A stretch of 64,000 nucleotides of DNA from Sporodiniella umbellata (taxonomy: Eukaryota > Mucoromycota > Mucoromycetes > Mucorales > Rhizopodaceae), in assembly GCA_025677835.1 (NCBI GenBank), contig JAIXMR010000113.1:25169-89168 (forward strand), read 5' to 3'. The position numbers and the translations under genes are program-made. The notes under the pieces were generated by a model, which did no database searches, had not been told where the DNA came from, and worked only from the letters and a program-made list of their open reading frames with translations. Below are positions 49,379 to 60,258 of this stretch, in pieces; positions within the stretch are counted from its first letter, which is position 1; every line of letters begins with the position of its first letter.

Positions 49379-50235
49379 ATGAAGATTGACATTTTAAAAG
49401 AGAATCTGGTCTGTCATCATCTATTGTTTATTCAAGACGTGGTCACTTCACATTATGATGCTTTGAATGATTCTTTTGAAGTAATAGAAACAGGCTTGGT
49501 TTATCGTCATGCCAAGTGAGTAATGAAAGGGAGAGAGAAGTGAATGGTACTAAAGAAGTGTTTTTCAAACAGACTGAATGGGGTAGTTGTTTATAAAGAG
49601 AAGAGAGAGAATACATACGATGTAGAGTGAGTTTTTTTTTCTTTCGGTCAAAGCTCAAAAAGACATTTTTGTTTTGTGTACCAACTATTTCAAGTTCTAT
49701 TTAGACGATAGTACGGCCGTGATCCGATTGATTCTATCCCATGCCACGCTTCATCGAAAAAGAGGGAAAATCGAGGTTGGACAGATGATAAGTGTGGTGG
49801 GTCAGGTTCAAAGAAGAGAGGAGGAACAAGTGATGTACTGCATTGGGTAAACCTGATATAGATCAAAACAGATGGGCAATCTAAAATATATGTAGACATC
49901 AAATACAAACCTCCAGTGTCAATGAAATCTATCACCTATTGAAAGTCATACAGGATCGGCCCAAAAGACACAAAGAAACACCCCAAAAACAACACATGTT
50001 TCAATCATTGACCTCTGAACCTTCCCCACAACGATTGACTTATTTTCAATCACCTGTGAGAGAATGTCATCCCCATCAATTCATCTGGTCGCCCACGCAT
50101 CCCTCCATCTCTTCCACCCCCTTACGTACCTCCATGCTCAAGCAACAACAAAAAGAAGACGAGGAACAGGACGAGTTTGGTTTTAGTGACCTGGGAGATG
50201 TAGATTTGGCTATGCTGGAGGATTTAGAAGAATAA
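49379..50235 (+). CDS. STN1-like OB-fold protein (CST telomere-capping complex candidate)
   Basis: At least four exons are needed. Exon 1 (from 49379) encodes MKIDILKENLVCHHLLFIQD and ends YRHAK. The next gives LNGVVVYKEKRENTYDVE, and the third FYLDDSTAVIRLILSHATLH and KIEVGQMISVVGQVQRREEE. This is an OB fold in which the DDSTxVI strand matches STN1 (human STN1 has a DDSTGVI segment). A split-Gly intron of about 50 nt leads to NEIYHLLKVIQDRPKRH, a Pro-rich stretch and an acidic tail (DLGDVDLAMLEDLEE). No C-terminal winged-helix domains are visible, as in short fungal Stn1 proteins. Other OB-fold proteins (RPA2-like) are the main alternative. Confidence 0.6.
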
Positions 50236-50279
50236 ATACCTCCTCTTGAAGAAAAAAAAAAAACGTGGAGAGAGATTTA

Positions 50280-50997
50280 TTAGTGTTGGGTATAAACAAT
50301 TTCGTTTTCTGTATCATGAATGATTGCGTCCTCGTTGGGTCCTTGTAAAGGTATGAAATAAATTGTTTCAGGTGAGAGTGAAAGGTGAGGGTGGCTTTGG
50401 ATGACATCGGCCAAGAGAGCCACAGCTCTTTCAAACGCACCCAATTGCGTCATGGTGTCTCCAAGTATAAGCTGTAAGATGTTTTCAGTAGACCGTGGCG
50501 CAGTTTTTTTCTTTAGTGCAAGCTCAATGCCTGTCGATCGAGCAATATGTTCAAAACTCAAGTTCACTTCCAAACGATCCTTTAATAAAGAAGTCAAATC
50601 CATAGGTAATAAAAAGGAAATCGATGCACGCTGATAATCCAAAAAAAAAAAAAAAAAAAAAAAAGGGAGGAGGATAGGTTTATCTATCGATCGTTTGAAA
50701 TAGACTTACTCTAGAATAATAGTGAGGAAAAGATTGAGCCAAGGTATTCAATACAGCACTCCATGCACGAGCAACTTGCTTTGGAGTACCTGTGACCGTC
50801 ACTAGTTTGCCATACACAGGAAAAATAGACAGAACCACTGAGAATGTCTTGGAAATCCATTGAGCCACCATACCCTTCTTACCGATAATAGATACAGCGT
50901 GACCATCAGGTAAAACGGCTCTTAAAACTACCTTGGGCACGGCTGATTGTGCCAATTTCTCCATTTCCATAATCCTTTCACTCCTCATTCGACTCAT
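50280..50997 (-). CDS. KH-domain RNA-binding protein, small
   Basis: Two exons encode about 215 residues. Exon 1 (from ATG 50997) holds a KH module: VVLRAVLPDGHAVSIIGKKG with the GxxG loop as GKKG, then KLVTVTGTPKQVARAWSAVL. Exon 2 begins after the acceptor CAG near 50630 and reads SISFLLPMDLTSLLKDRLE and RSTGIELALKKK, possibly a second KH fold with a degenerate GxxG. KH proteins bind single-stranded RNA or DNA; the target is unknown. The stop lies only about 44 bp from the STN1-like stop on the opposite strand, so the 3' ends probably overlap. A second in-frame ATG follows three codons in. Confidence 0.65.
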
Positions 50998-51233
50998 CTC
51001 ACACACAATAAAAATAGAAAAAGAATAAAAAGAGAATCTTTTTTTTTTTGGTTTTTTTTTATTAATTTCCTTTTTTTTTTTTTTTTTTTTTTTTTGCACT
51101 CAAATAGTCGTGTCTTCAACTGGTTTTGACTCCACAAGATGTCTCTTGGCCCCTTCTTGGTTCAACATGGATTAAATTTCCGAAATGATGAAAATAAAAC
51201 TTTTTTTTTCTTTTTTGTTCTTATTTCAAAAGA

Positions 51234-51625
51234 ATGTTGAGAGCCTTTAGCACCTTGCGAGTCCGTCGACTCTCGACCGAACAAAAACAAAGAGTGTTAA
51301 CACCTCTGTTAAGCCAAGGGTGGCAAGAACTAAAAGAGAGAGACGCTATGATGAAAGAATACGAGTTTAAAGATTTTAATGAAGCGTTTGGTTTTATGAG
51401 CCGTGTAGCCCTCAAGGCAGAACAAATGAATCATCACCCAGAATGGTTCAACGTAAGAATAAGAAAAAAGCATCTATCAAAGCTGATGTTTCTTGAAAGG
51501 TCTATCATCGAGTCCAAGTCACACTCACCACGCATGACTGTCAAGGTATCTCCATGCAGGATATCGAGCTGGCTACTTTCTGTGACAAAATTGAATCACG
51601 GACATTCAAACAGAACAAACCATGA
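51234..51625 (+). CDS. Pterin-4a-carbinolamine dehydratase
   Basis: The enzyme dehydrates 4a-hydroxytetrahydropterin to recycle the cofactor of aromatic amino acid hydroxylases; mitochondrial fungal versions of unclear role also exist. Two exons encode about 114 residues. Exon 1 has [20 protein letters not shown] followed by MNHHPEWFN, with the catalytic His pair. After an intron the protein continues [18 protein letters not shown], giving the family core [HHPEWxNVYxxVxxxLxTHD]. The first 15 residues ([15 protein letters not shown]) are Arg-rich without acids, consistent with mitochondrial import. TGA is at 51623-51625. Its ATG is 236 bp from the divergent KH gene. Confidence 0.88.
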
Positions 51626-51755
51626 AAACAAAGATCAACATCTAAATTTCCTAAATTTTTTAAATCTATTCCTTCAATTTCTTTTTCGTTGGAAATTTTT
51701 TTTAATTTTTAATTTTTTTTAATTTTTTTTTAATTTTTTTTAATTTTTAAAAACC
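51626..51755. repeat. AT-only spacer of TTTTTAATTT-like repeats
   Basis: From about 51690 to 51751 the DNA is almost purely A and T, built of imperfect repeats of TTTTAATTTTT. It separates the dehydratase stop from the next ATG by about 130 bp on the same strand, and so must hold a terminator region and a very short promoter. Confidence 0.75.
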
Positions 51756-52695
51756 ATGGAATGGATATCACAGTATTGGAAACAACTTCATTCACCCTGT
51801 CAAGCCAACGTAGAGCAATTACCAGAATTTGAGATCCGAACACTTTCACCTATGGTGAGTGCCGACTGCCAAGGGTGTGAAAAACCCTGCGCCCATCCAA
51901 GGGTACCTGAGCACCTTAAAATTGATCAGTCACAGTCGTTAAAAAACACAGTACCGACGTATGCAATGCATCTTATTCTACTGACAGGCCATAGCCACTG
52001 GCCAGCCCAGATCGAACAGGACGGTGTGGCCCGTGCCTTGTTGGAAAAAATCAGGCAGGAAAAACAAACATCACGCTCGATTGGCTATCGACCTTATGAC
52101 GAGAAAGAAACTCAGAGTGACCGGGTGATGGTGAGCTGTTGCTCGCTACCCTCTCTCCATTCCACCCAACGAAAATCAATCGATATCTTGCTCTTACCTG
52201 ACAATCTCCTGTTTTCAAATATCACCCCACGTAGGGTAGATGCACTTCTGGACTATATCTATGGTAGACCTTGTACATACTCCTTTTCGGTCTATCCTTG
52301 CCCTTGGCCTACCCTGTTTTTAGTCTGCGGTCATGGCGCAAAAGATAAACGATGCGGTACCATCGGTCCTATGTTACAGGCTGAATTACTTCAGGTGGTT
52401 GAATCGGATACAAAAGTGGCACTTGTAAGCCATCTGGGTGGTAAAGTAAACAACAACAACCCTTTGGTTTGATAACCAATTATTGTATTTTTTTTTTCGA
52501 AAAGGTCATGCCTTTGCTGGCAATCTCGTGGTCTATACTCACTCTGGTCAAAGAGCTATTTGGTACGGTAGAGTAACACCCTGTTACTGTCCAGAGATTG
52601 TTCAATACTCTCTAAACGATAAAGTCATTCAAGAATTGGTACGCGGTATTTTTCAAGTACAAGCCAAGAACGATTCAACTCGTCTCGACTGGTGA
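51756..52695 (+). CDS. Sucrase/ferredoxin-like (Aim32-type) thioredoxin-fold protein
   Basis: Two exons encode about 300 residues. Family landmarks are DCQGCEKPCAHP near the N-terminus, CGHGAKDKRCGTIGPMLQAE, then across the intron the split motif HLGG|HAFAGNLVVYTHSGQRAIWYGRVTP. The final His/Gly and Trp-Tyr-Gly-Arg segment is typical of the sucrase/ferredoxin-like family, which includes yeast Aim32, a mitochondrial [2Fe-2S] thioredoxin-like protein. Cys and His in CxHG and HxGG are likely cluster or redox ligands. No strong transit peptide is seen. The intron (about 52442-52504) is set by GTG|GTAAAG and AAAAG|GT. Confidence 0.85.
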
Positions 52696-53474
52696 CCTTT
52701 TCCCTATTTCATTCATAGCATGTCATCTATACCTCCCTCTAACAAATCATCCAGAGAGCATATTCTTAGTGTACTCTGCTTTCATTGATCCCCGAAACAA
52801 GAAATGCCGGGTCTGAAAAATTAAACAAACGATACCATTGTCTTTGGAGGGTCGTAAGCGTTTTTTTGTTGGACTCAAGTTCGAGATAACGTCCATAAGG
52901 CTTGAGAATGATCGATAGCATCATCGCTTTCAAATAAGGTCTTTTATCTGTGACAAAAGCAAGTATTCTGTTAGGGGGGCAATCATGATGGGTATTCCCC
53001 CTTTACATATTACAGGTAGTATTGGCTGCTTTAAGAAAATAGTTTCCAAACCGTTTAGGAAATCACCTGTGCACAACTTGACCCTCATCAAATCGCGTAG
53101 TTTGAAAAATAAAAATGGGCAAGAGTTTTTTTTTTTTTTATAGGCGCCATTGGAAGCCGTGAGCACTTGTTTATTTTAACCTATCAAAATAAAACACCTC
53201 TCTTTTTTTTTTTTTTTTTTTTTTTAGGAAAACTAGCGATATGCATCTGCTGTAGTTGTCAAAGGAGTAAACAAATTGAGAATAAAATAATAACAAGAGC
53301 TAGATTGTTATGCTTTCTCTTCTTGTTGAAGTTTGATGTAACTCTGTACCCCTTGTTTTGACATTGAAAAAAAGAAAAGACTCAGCCAGAATTAAAACAC
53401 GTGTCGCCCTCCTTGTCTTCTCACTCTTTGCTCTTATTTTTTTTTTTTTTTTTTTTGGCTGACTACACAAAAAA
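52696..53474. other. Spacer with a possible small coding relic
   Basis: No gene is firmly supported. On the - strand, about 52775-52990, an open frame reads RILAFVTDKRPYLKAMMLSI and later RQWYRLFNFSDPAFLVSGIN before a stop. Upstream the frame breaks. It resembles the end of a real protein, but I cannot identify it or connect it to upstream exons. The right part is the EB1 promoter, with T-runs at 53202-53225 and 53437-53457. Confidence 0.45.
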
Positions 53475-54661
53475 ATGGGTGAATCACGTACTGAATTGTT
53501 AGGTTGGCTTAATGAGCTGTTAAGCACTAGATATACCAAAGTAGAGCAAGCTGGAACAGGTAAAAGAGAGAGAGAGAGCGAGATATCTGTTTTTTTTTTT
53601 TGTTTTGTTTTGTAGAAAGGTACTCAAAAGTCATTTAGGTGCTGCTTACTGTCAAATCTTTGATTCCATCTTTGGTAAACAGTCTACACTTTTATCTTTT
53701 CCTTAGTCCTTTACTTATCTTTATCGAAAAGCTGATGTTCCTGTTCATAAGGTCAAATTTGAAGCTAAACTCGAGTACGAATATGTCAACAATTTTAAGA
53801 TTTTACAAAACACCTTTAAAAAACACAAGTAAGTTGCAAGCAACGAGAAAAAAAAAAAAGAGTCAACCGACATTATAAACGCTTACACACATACACTTTC
53901 CATCCATTCTTTGTGTATATCAATAGAGTAGACAAGGTAAACAAAAAAAAAAAAAAAAAAAAACACTGGTAATCATAATCATAAAAAAAAATTTTTTTTT
54001 TTTCTTTATAGATTATACCCGTGGATCGTTTAGTGAAATGTAAACTCCAAGATAATTTGGAGTTTATGCAATGGGCCAAGAGATACTGGGATCAAAACTT
54101 CCCTGGGGGAGAATACGATCCTTTAGCTCGTCGTGAAAGAGGAGCTCCTAGTACAGCCACTGCCAAATCTGCTACGGGCTCTGCTGCCAGTGCTGCTTCC
54201 AGTGGCCGTGTGAGTGCTGCTGGTAAAAAGGCTACCAAAACGCCTGCTTCCGCTCGTAGTGTCAGCCGAGGTGGACGTGCCAGCGCTGTTGATAACCAAT
54301 CGGCCTCTGTCATCATCGACTTGAACAAACAAATTGCAGAGCTCAAGTTGACCGTGGATGGTCTCGAAAAAGAACGTGACTTTTATTTCGGAAAGTTGCG
54401 TGAAATCGAAATTGAAGTGCAAGAAAGTTTGGAAGGTATCGAAATGGCCTTGGCTGAATCTGGCAAAACAGAGCATGAAGCTATTCCTGTCTTGCAAAGT
54501 GTTCAAAACATTCTTTATAGTACTGAGGTAACTTTCACTCACCTTCTTTTATGTTCATTTCTTAACGTTTCTTTTTATAGGAGGGCTTTGAAGTTCCACC
54601 CGAAGAAGAAGAAGCTAACAAGGCTGCTTCTGTAGAATATGATGATGACGAAACTTTCTAA
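53475..54661 (+). CDS. BIM1: Microtubule plus-end protein EB1/Bim1
   Basis: EB1 tracks growing microtubule ends and recruits partners through its C-terminal domain. The calponin-homology domain begins almost at once ([20 protein letters not shown]), then [32 protein letters not shown] and, after two introns, [21 protein letters not shown] basic Ser/Ala linker follows. The EB homology coiled coil is [20 protein letters not shown] then [13 protein letters not shown]. The acidic tail ends DDDETF. Exons include a 10-nt micro-exon (53927-53936) encoding the VDK junction before IIPVDR. The protein has the normal EB1 order and length. The terminal aromatic after an acidic stretch (ETF) recalls the EEY/F ending that binds CAP-Gly proteins. 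Confidence 0.92.
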
Positions 54662-56721
54662 TCTTTCTGTTTCCCATCTACAACAAAAAAAAAACACTTG
54701 CACAACAAAAAACAACGCACATAAACACTTTATTTTAGCAATACAAAAATAAGCAGAAAATAAAATTAAAAGTACACATTAAACCTTTAACAATCTACAG
54801 TTGATAACTGTGTCTGTTCAAATCTGTTTTTTTTTGGTTTTTTTTTTTTTCTAGACTAAGCCTCGTAATGTCTATCACAGTCAAAAACAAAAACTAAAGC
54901 CTCTTGATGCTTGACTGTTCAAGGCAGATTACTTGTTTATTAATATCATAAGGATTTTCTAGTCTTTTAGCCCTGCATAAACTCTCTTTTGAACTAAATC
55001 TAATTGAAGGTTCCGTCTTCTGTTTCTTTATCATTCTCCTTACAAAAAAAGAGGGGCGGAAAAATATGAGATAAAGTATCTAAACTCTACTCTGATCAAA
55101 AGATGTGAATATTCTTTTCACAGAAAAAAAAAAAACAACTCTCGTATATTCAGCACCAAAACATTGCATGTCCCGCCTGGTTAGAAACAAGCTTCAGCTC
55201 CTATTTTTATTCCAGGCCAAAAACAAACTAAATTTTCGCACACATCCCCTTTCTCCCCTGGGTTTCTTATTTGACAGTAATAAAACCTTAATTCATCCTT
55301 ATCACTTTGCATTCATTCACTTTCTGTTTTAAACAAATTGTATGCCTTGGATAAACAAAAGAGAATAGTACAAACAAACAGGTCTGTACATCATCGTTTC
55401 TACATTATTTAAACCAAACATCCTATTCTAAAAGAAATAAAAAAAAAAAATACTATACACCACTGTCCTTTTTTTTTTTTTTTGATATCCATTATTCTCG
55501 CGGGGTTTTCGTAGTTTGTACTGTCAATTGCTCACCTTGAGAGATTTGTCAGGAAAGCAAATACTCCATACATTTTAGAGACGCAATGCGACCACTAGAA
55601 GCCCCCCCCACTATCTTTTGGTCTATTCAGGATTAGATTCAAGATTCTGCAAATTCGTTTTTTATCACTGATTTATTTCACTACATCTCGAGTACCAAAC
55701 TTGAAGTCACTTATTTTTGCCTCGGATTTGACGGTCCGCTTTCTGTATTCGAAATCACAGGTGAAATGCTTGAGGGTCAAGCTATGAGTTGATGGCGGAA
55801 CAGAGTCAAAGCACCAAATGAAAATCTTCCTCAGAGGGTGGAAACAACCAATAGTGTTACCAAAGAATTTTTACAACACTAGAAAAAGTTGAGCAATGAA
55901 TATGACCTCGGTCAACCACAGTAATATACCACAGAAGCCATATCTAATTCAAACAAATCAAAAAATTGGAAAAAAAAACATTATTAATAAAAGCAAACGA
56001 TTTATTCGGCTTTTATACATTGACAAACTCGTTAGAGAGCTCATTTCACTATGCCCTCAGATGCACAGAGAACCCCTTCACTATGTTAACAAAATCATTC
56101 CATTCTCTTTCTTTTAATGCCTCACTTGATGCATGGATACTTTGGTTTTCTACAAAAGTAAAAGAAAATGTCTTGTTTGGAAGAGACAAGAAATAGCATA
56201 ACGCTTGAAAATCATTGATAGATTGGTTTTAATCTCCAAAGAAGAAAGAAATAACGAACGTTTTTTTGCCTAAAAATCAGATTGGATCTGTATTAAATAT
56301 GAATAGACAACAATCAATACGATTGTTAAACATTTAAATCTCTCTCTCTCTCTCTCGAAAAAGTACACAGTAGTGTATCGTTTTTTTTAAAAAAAAAAAA
56401 AAAAAAACTAATGACATGCAACTCTCAACGTGAATATTTTGAGTAACTAATCGAAACTCAAAAAAGTAATAACTGAGCCTCAATTGAGGCTCGACCAATT
56501 GGAATTTAAAAAAGCGAACAATTGATAGCGGAAATATAGTAATTTTTTTTTTTTTTTTTTTTTTTTTTTTCATATTCTGTTCATATTGTAAAAAACGAAA
56601 TGACTGGTGTAGCTCAAAAAAGACCTTACGCCACCCTTGAATCTAATGAAAACCAAAGCAACGAGACGTAAATCAAAATGGATAGAAAAGTACCAATTTA
56701 ATACAATTTCTGTATAGCATA
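54662..56721. other. AT-rich spacer, nothing recognised
   Basis: Two kilobases with no supported gene. Homopolymers occur at 55439-55450, 55468-55483, 56383-56406 and 56541-56570. The DNA around 55690-55860 is less AT-rich, but I see no continuous frame in it. The last few hundred bases should contain the bromodomain gene promoter and possibly a 5' exon. Confidence 0.5.
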
Positions 56722-58792
56722 ATGTCATGTCAAGACAAACGATTTTGTAAAACCACATTGAGCAAACTGAAAAAGCACCCTTATGCTGTAGCCTTTCTTC
56801 AGCCTGTTGACCCAGTTTACTTTAACATTCCCGACTACTTTGACATCATCAAACACCCCATGGACTTGAGCACTATTCAAAAAAAGATCGATCAGTATCA
56901 ATCAAAAGAGGAATTTATTTCCGATGTTCAATTGATGCTCGACAACTGTTACCTGTACAACAGCGCTTTAGACCCCATTTACAGTCAAGCTAAAGAAGTG
57001 GAAAAGGCTTTTCAAAAACAATTAAGCAAAGAAAGATCACTTGTAATCAGCAAAGATTCTTTAGTGTGGCAACTGAAAGCCTTTTTTTTTTTTTATACAA
57101 AACATAGGAAAAAAAAACAGAATTGTCCATGCCAGAAGAAGAATTTAAATTGTGCGGATCTGTTCTTAAAGAATTCAAAAAATCCAAGCACGGACGTCTA
57201 ACTTGGGCTTTTGAAAACCCTGTAGATGCCACTGCATGGGGTGCAACTGACTATTACGATGTGATTAAAGAACCCATGGACTTGTCTACTATCGAAAGCA
57301 AATGGAATACAGCCAAATATGCTAATGAATCACAATTTTATAACGATTATAAACTCATGTTTCGAAATTGCTATCAATACAATCCGCCTCATAATGATGT
57401 ACACCAACTCGGGAAAAAGTTTGAAGATTTATTCGATAAGTTTTGGGATAAGATACATGGCAAATTGAAAGTAGAAAAAATACCAGAGAAGTCCAGTAAG
57501 TGGCTTTGCCTTTTTTTTTTTTACACACATATATGTTCAACAACGCTTGTTTTAGTTATGATTACACCTCCTCCAACTCAAGACGATATTACCGAAGACA
57601 TTGACATTCAATCCAATACTTCAAATACACCTAATGGTAACACTTGCCCAAAAAAAAAAAAAAAACTCTTTCTCTTTACAAACAACTACTTACTTTCTTT
57701 TACATACAGAAGGCCGAAATGTATTAAGGATCAAACTCAATATTAAAAAGCCCAAAACAGAAGCAAAGGTAAAAAAAAAAAACAAAAAAAAAAAAAAGTG
57801 GATACCTTTTTTTTCTGTGTACTTTTGGTTTGTTGGCTAACGTCTTTATTTATTTTTTTAAAAAAATAAAGACCTTTTCGCCCAAACCCGCTGTAAGAAT
57901 ACCTGGGTTAGCTCTCTCCAAAGATCCCCCTAAATCTGTCCAGCCCCCTTCACCATTAGTGGATAAAAAAGAACCAAGTCAACTAAAAGACAGTTGGATC
58001 AACCAAACCAAAAAACGAACCCTTGAGTCTTCCAATGTCAACAAACAAAGTGTGACTGATACTATACCTCCAGTAACTTCTGCTGAGCCCATGTTTGACA
58101 TTGGTGATTTGTTCAACAAAATCAATGACGAAAAACTATTGAGACAACAACAAGTATTGTATACGCAACTTTAACAAAGAGTCTCATTTCTTTTACATGT
58201 ATAGCAACGAGAAGAGAAAGAGCGACATGAAAGAGAAGAAAAGCTAAGAAGGGAAAGGGACAGAAAACGATATGAGGAGCAGATGGCTAAACGAAGAGAA
58301 TTCCGAGAACGAATGATAAAGAAGAGAGAAAGGGATAGTGGACAAAGAGTGTGTGTATTGGTAAGAAAAAAAGTTTTTTTTAAAGAGAAAAAAAAAAAAA
58401 AAAAAAAAAAAAAAGGGAGAGAGTGTGTACTTTTATTATTATGGCTGGGAAGACACGGATATAAACAATCAGAAAATATACATGTACGTATATCTTTCTT
58501 TGTATGTATTTGTTAGAATGAGAGAATGGTAGATATTAGCTCACAGAAGATGTCCTCTCATAAATTCGAATCAAGTATATTATCCAAAGACCTTGATTGG
58601 AGAGAACTAAACAACTGGCAAAGAGAGACTGTGGATTATCGACATATACCTGTACCGGCCTTTGTTCGTAGATCCCCCATCAATTTGAAAGAACTACGGT
58701 CCAAGTTATTGAACAAAAGTGTTCGATTGAAAAACGCAAGCCAGCCTCAAAAGTTACAAACCAGTCAAGATTCAGATATGGAGATAGACTAA
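56722..58792 (+). CDS. Tandem bromodomain protein (Bdf1/BET-like)
   Basis: Bromodomain 1 (about 56740-57000) reads FNIPDYFDIIKHPMDLSTIQ and ends CYLYN with the acetyl-lysine Asn. Bromodomain 2 (about 57150-57450) has DYYDVIKEPMDLSTIESKW and CYQYN. Both keep the YxxxIxxPMDLxTI core, so both should bind acetylated histone tails. Downstream are a Pro/Ser/Lys-rich region, an Arg/Glu-rich helix (REEKLRRERDRKRYEEQMAK) and a short tail rich in RSPINLKELRSKLLNKS. At least six introns are needed. No extraterminal (ET) domain is visible, unlike Bdf1/Brd4. It might instead belong to a remodeller-associated group. An upstream exon is possible because the first bromodomain begins almost at the ATG. Confidence 0.8.
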
Positions 58793-59246
58793 TCCAACCT
58801 CTTTGTTTTAAGCCCTGATAACACAATCATCTGAAAAGAACTACCTAAAAAAATATCTTATATCCAGTTTTTTCATCCCAACATCTGCTGAAAACAATTA
58901 ATAAATATTTACTGTACAAAGCCAAGCAATGTTTTAGCAAAAGCAGACTGTTCTTAAATTGCCCCGCTCCCCTTTTCTTCAACTATCATTTTGGGTTTAG
59001 TCTCAATCAACCAATTTTGCACACACTGACTGAAAATCTAAATAGCCAGAACTATGAATATCCACTAAAAAAAAAAAAGTTTATACTCTATAAAAAAGAT
59101 ATTACATATATAAAATAAAGAAGCGGAAACAAAAAGCCCCTCTAGTATTTTGGTTTGTTTAATGAAACAACACGTTTTTGCTTTTTTCTATCTTTCTTTT
59201 CCTTTTTTTTTTTTTTTCTTTGTTGTTTTGTGAGAAAGTTCAAGTC
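58793..59246. other. Spacer between convergent bromodomain and prohibitin genes
   Basis: No gene seen. AT-rich 3' flanks of two converging genes, with a short A-run (59067-59079) and a T-run (59202-59217) just before the prohibitin stop. Confidence 0.6.
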
Positions 59247-60258
59247 TTAGTTGGTAGAGTTGATGTTCAACAACAAGGTGTCGGAGTCAAGCATGACCTT
59301 GTTTCCAGATCTAGAGATAACAGTGGCAACTTCACGGGCAGCTTCAATGCGCTTCAACTCAAGGAATCCAGGCTGGTTCTTGATGGCTTCACCGATCAAC
59401 TCGGCAGACTTAGCTTCACCTTGAGCACGAACAATGATCGATTGCTTTTCTTGACGAGCACGGTCGACAATGAAAGCAGCACGTTGAGCATCTTGTTGAG
59501 CAATTTGTTTGGCTTCAACAGCACTTTCGAAAACGGGAGAGAATCCAACATGAGTGATAGAAACATCGTCCAAGATAATGTTGAATCGGAGAGCACGACG
59601 TACCAAATTCTCACGCACAAGACGAGAAACACGCTCACGTTGAGTGATCAATTGAGAAGCGGTGAATTGAGCGACAACAGATTTGAGAACTTCATTGACA
59701 ATGGAAGGCAAAATACGTTCATCATAATCTTGACCCAATGTACGGTAAACAGTAGCGAGTTGATCTACGCGAGGCTTTGAAAGTACACGACAGGTGATGT
59801 TGACCATTTGCAGATCTACACCAAAAATCATTAGTCAACAGTTTTTTTTTTTTTTTTGCTTTTGGCCTGTTTTTATCCATAGATCCTAATTACCTTTGGT
59901 ACCAGTCAAAGAAGCAACATTGCGAGGCTTTGCACGAACATCGTAAACAATAGGAGACTCGAACCAAGGAATCACAATGTGAGTTCCTTCATTATAAACG
60001 GTATCCTGAACACCAAACAAACGGGTGTATTTGATAGCACGATGACCACCATCGACTAATATACTGGTAAGTGAAAGCTCCTTCTTTGGTGTGTGTGTAT
60101 GTCACTGTTATATTACCGTTGAAAAGGGAGGCATTGATACCATAGCCAACACCGCCGAGAACGGCGAGAGCACCTACAGCACCACCAATCCCTTTGCCGG
60201 ATCCCTTAGGAAACAATCCTCCTAATCGCTGAGCTGCTTGCTTTGCTTGTTGTGCCAT
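59247..60258 (-). CDS. PHB2: Prohibitin-2
   Basis: Prohibitin-1/2 rings sit in the mitochondrial inner membrane and support protease control and cristae. The N-terminus MAQQAKQAAQRLGGLFPKG leads into a Gly/Ala/Val membrane anchor (IGGAVGALAVLGGVGYGINA). The SPFH/prohibitin domain follows: GGHRAIKYTRLFGVQ, GTHIVIPWFESPIVYDVRAK, NVASLTGTKDLQMVNITCRV, ERVSRLVRENLVRRALRFNI. A C-terminal coiled coil comes next (EAKQIAQQDAQRAAFIVDRA). The sequence after the anchor fits Phb2 rather than Phb1. Three exons are predicted. Start ATG is at 60258-60256; TAA at 59249-59247. Confidence 0.93.

Noticed and set aside
59178..59780. A 200-codon open frame on the + strand
   Set aside because: It lies exactly antisense to the prohibitin-2 coding exon, whose protein is unmistakable, and starts within a T-run.
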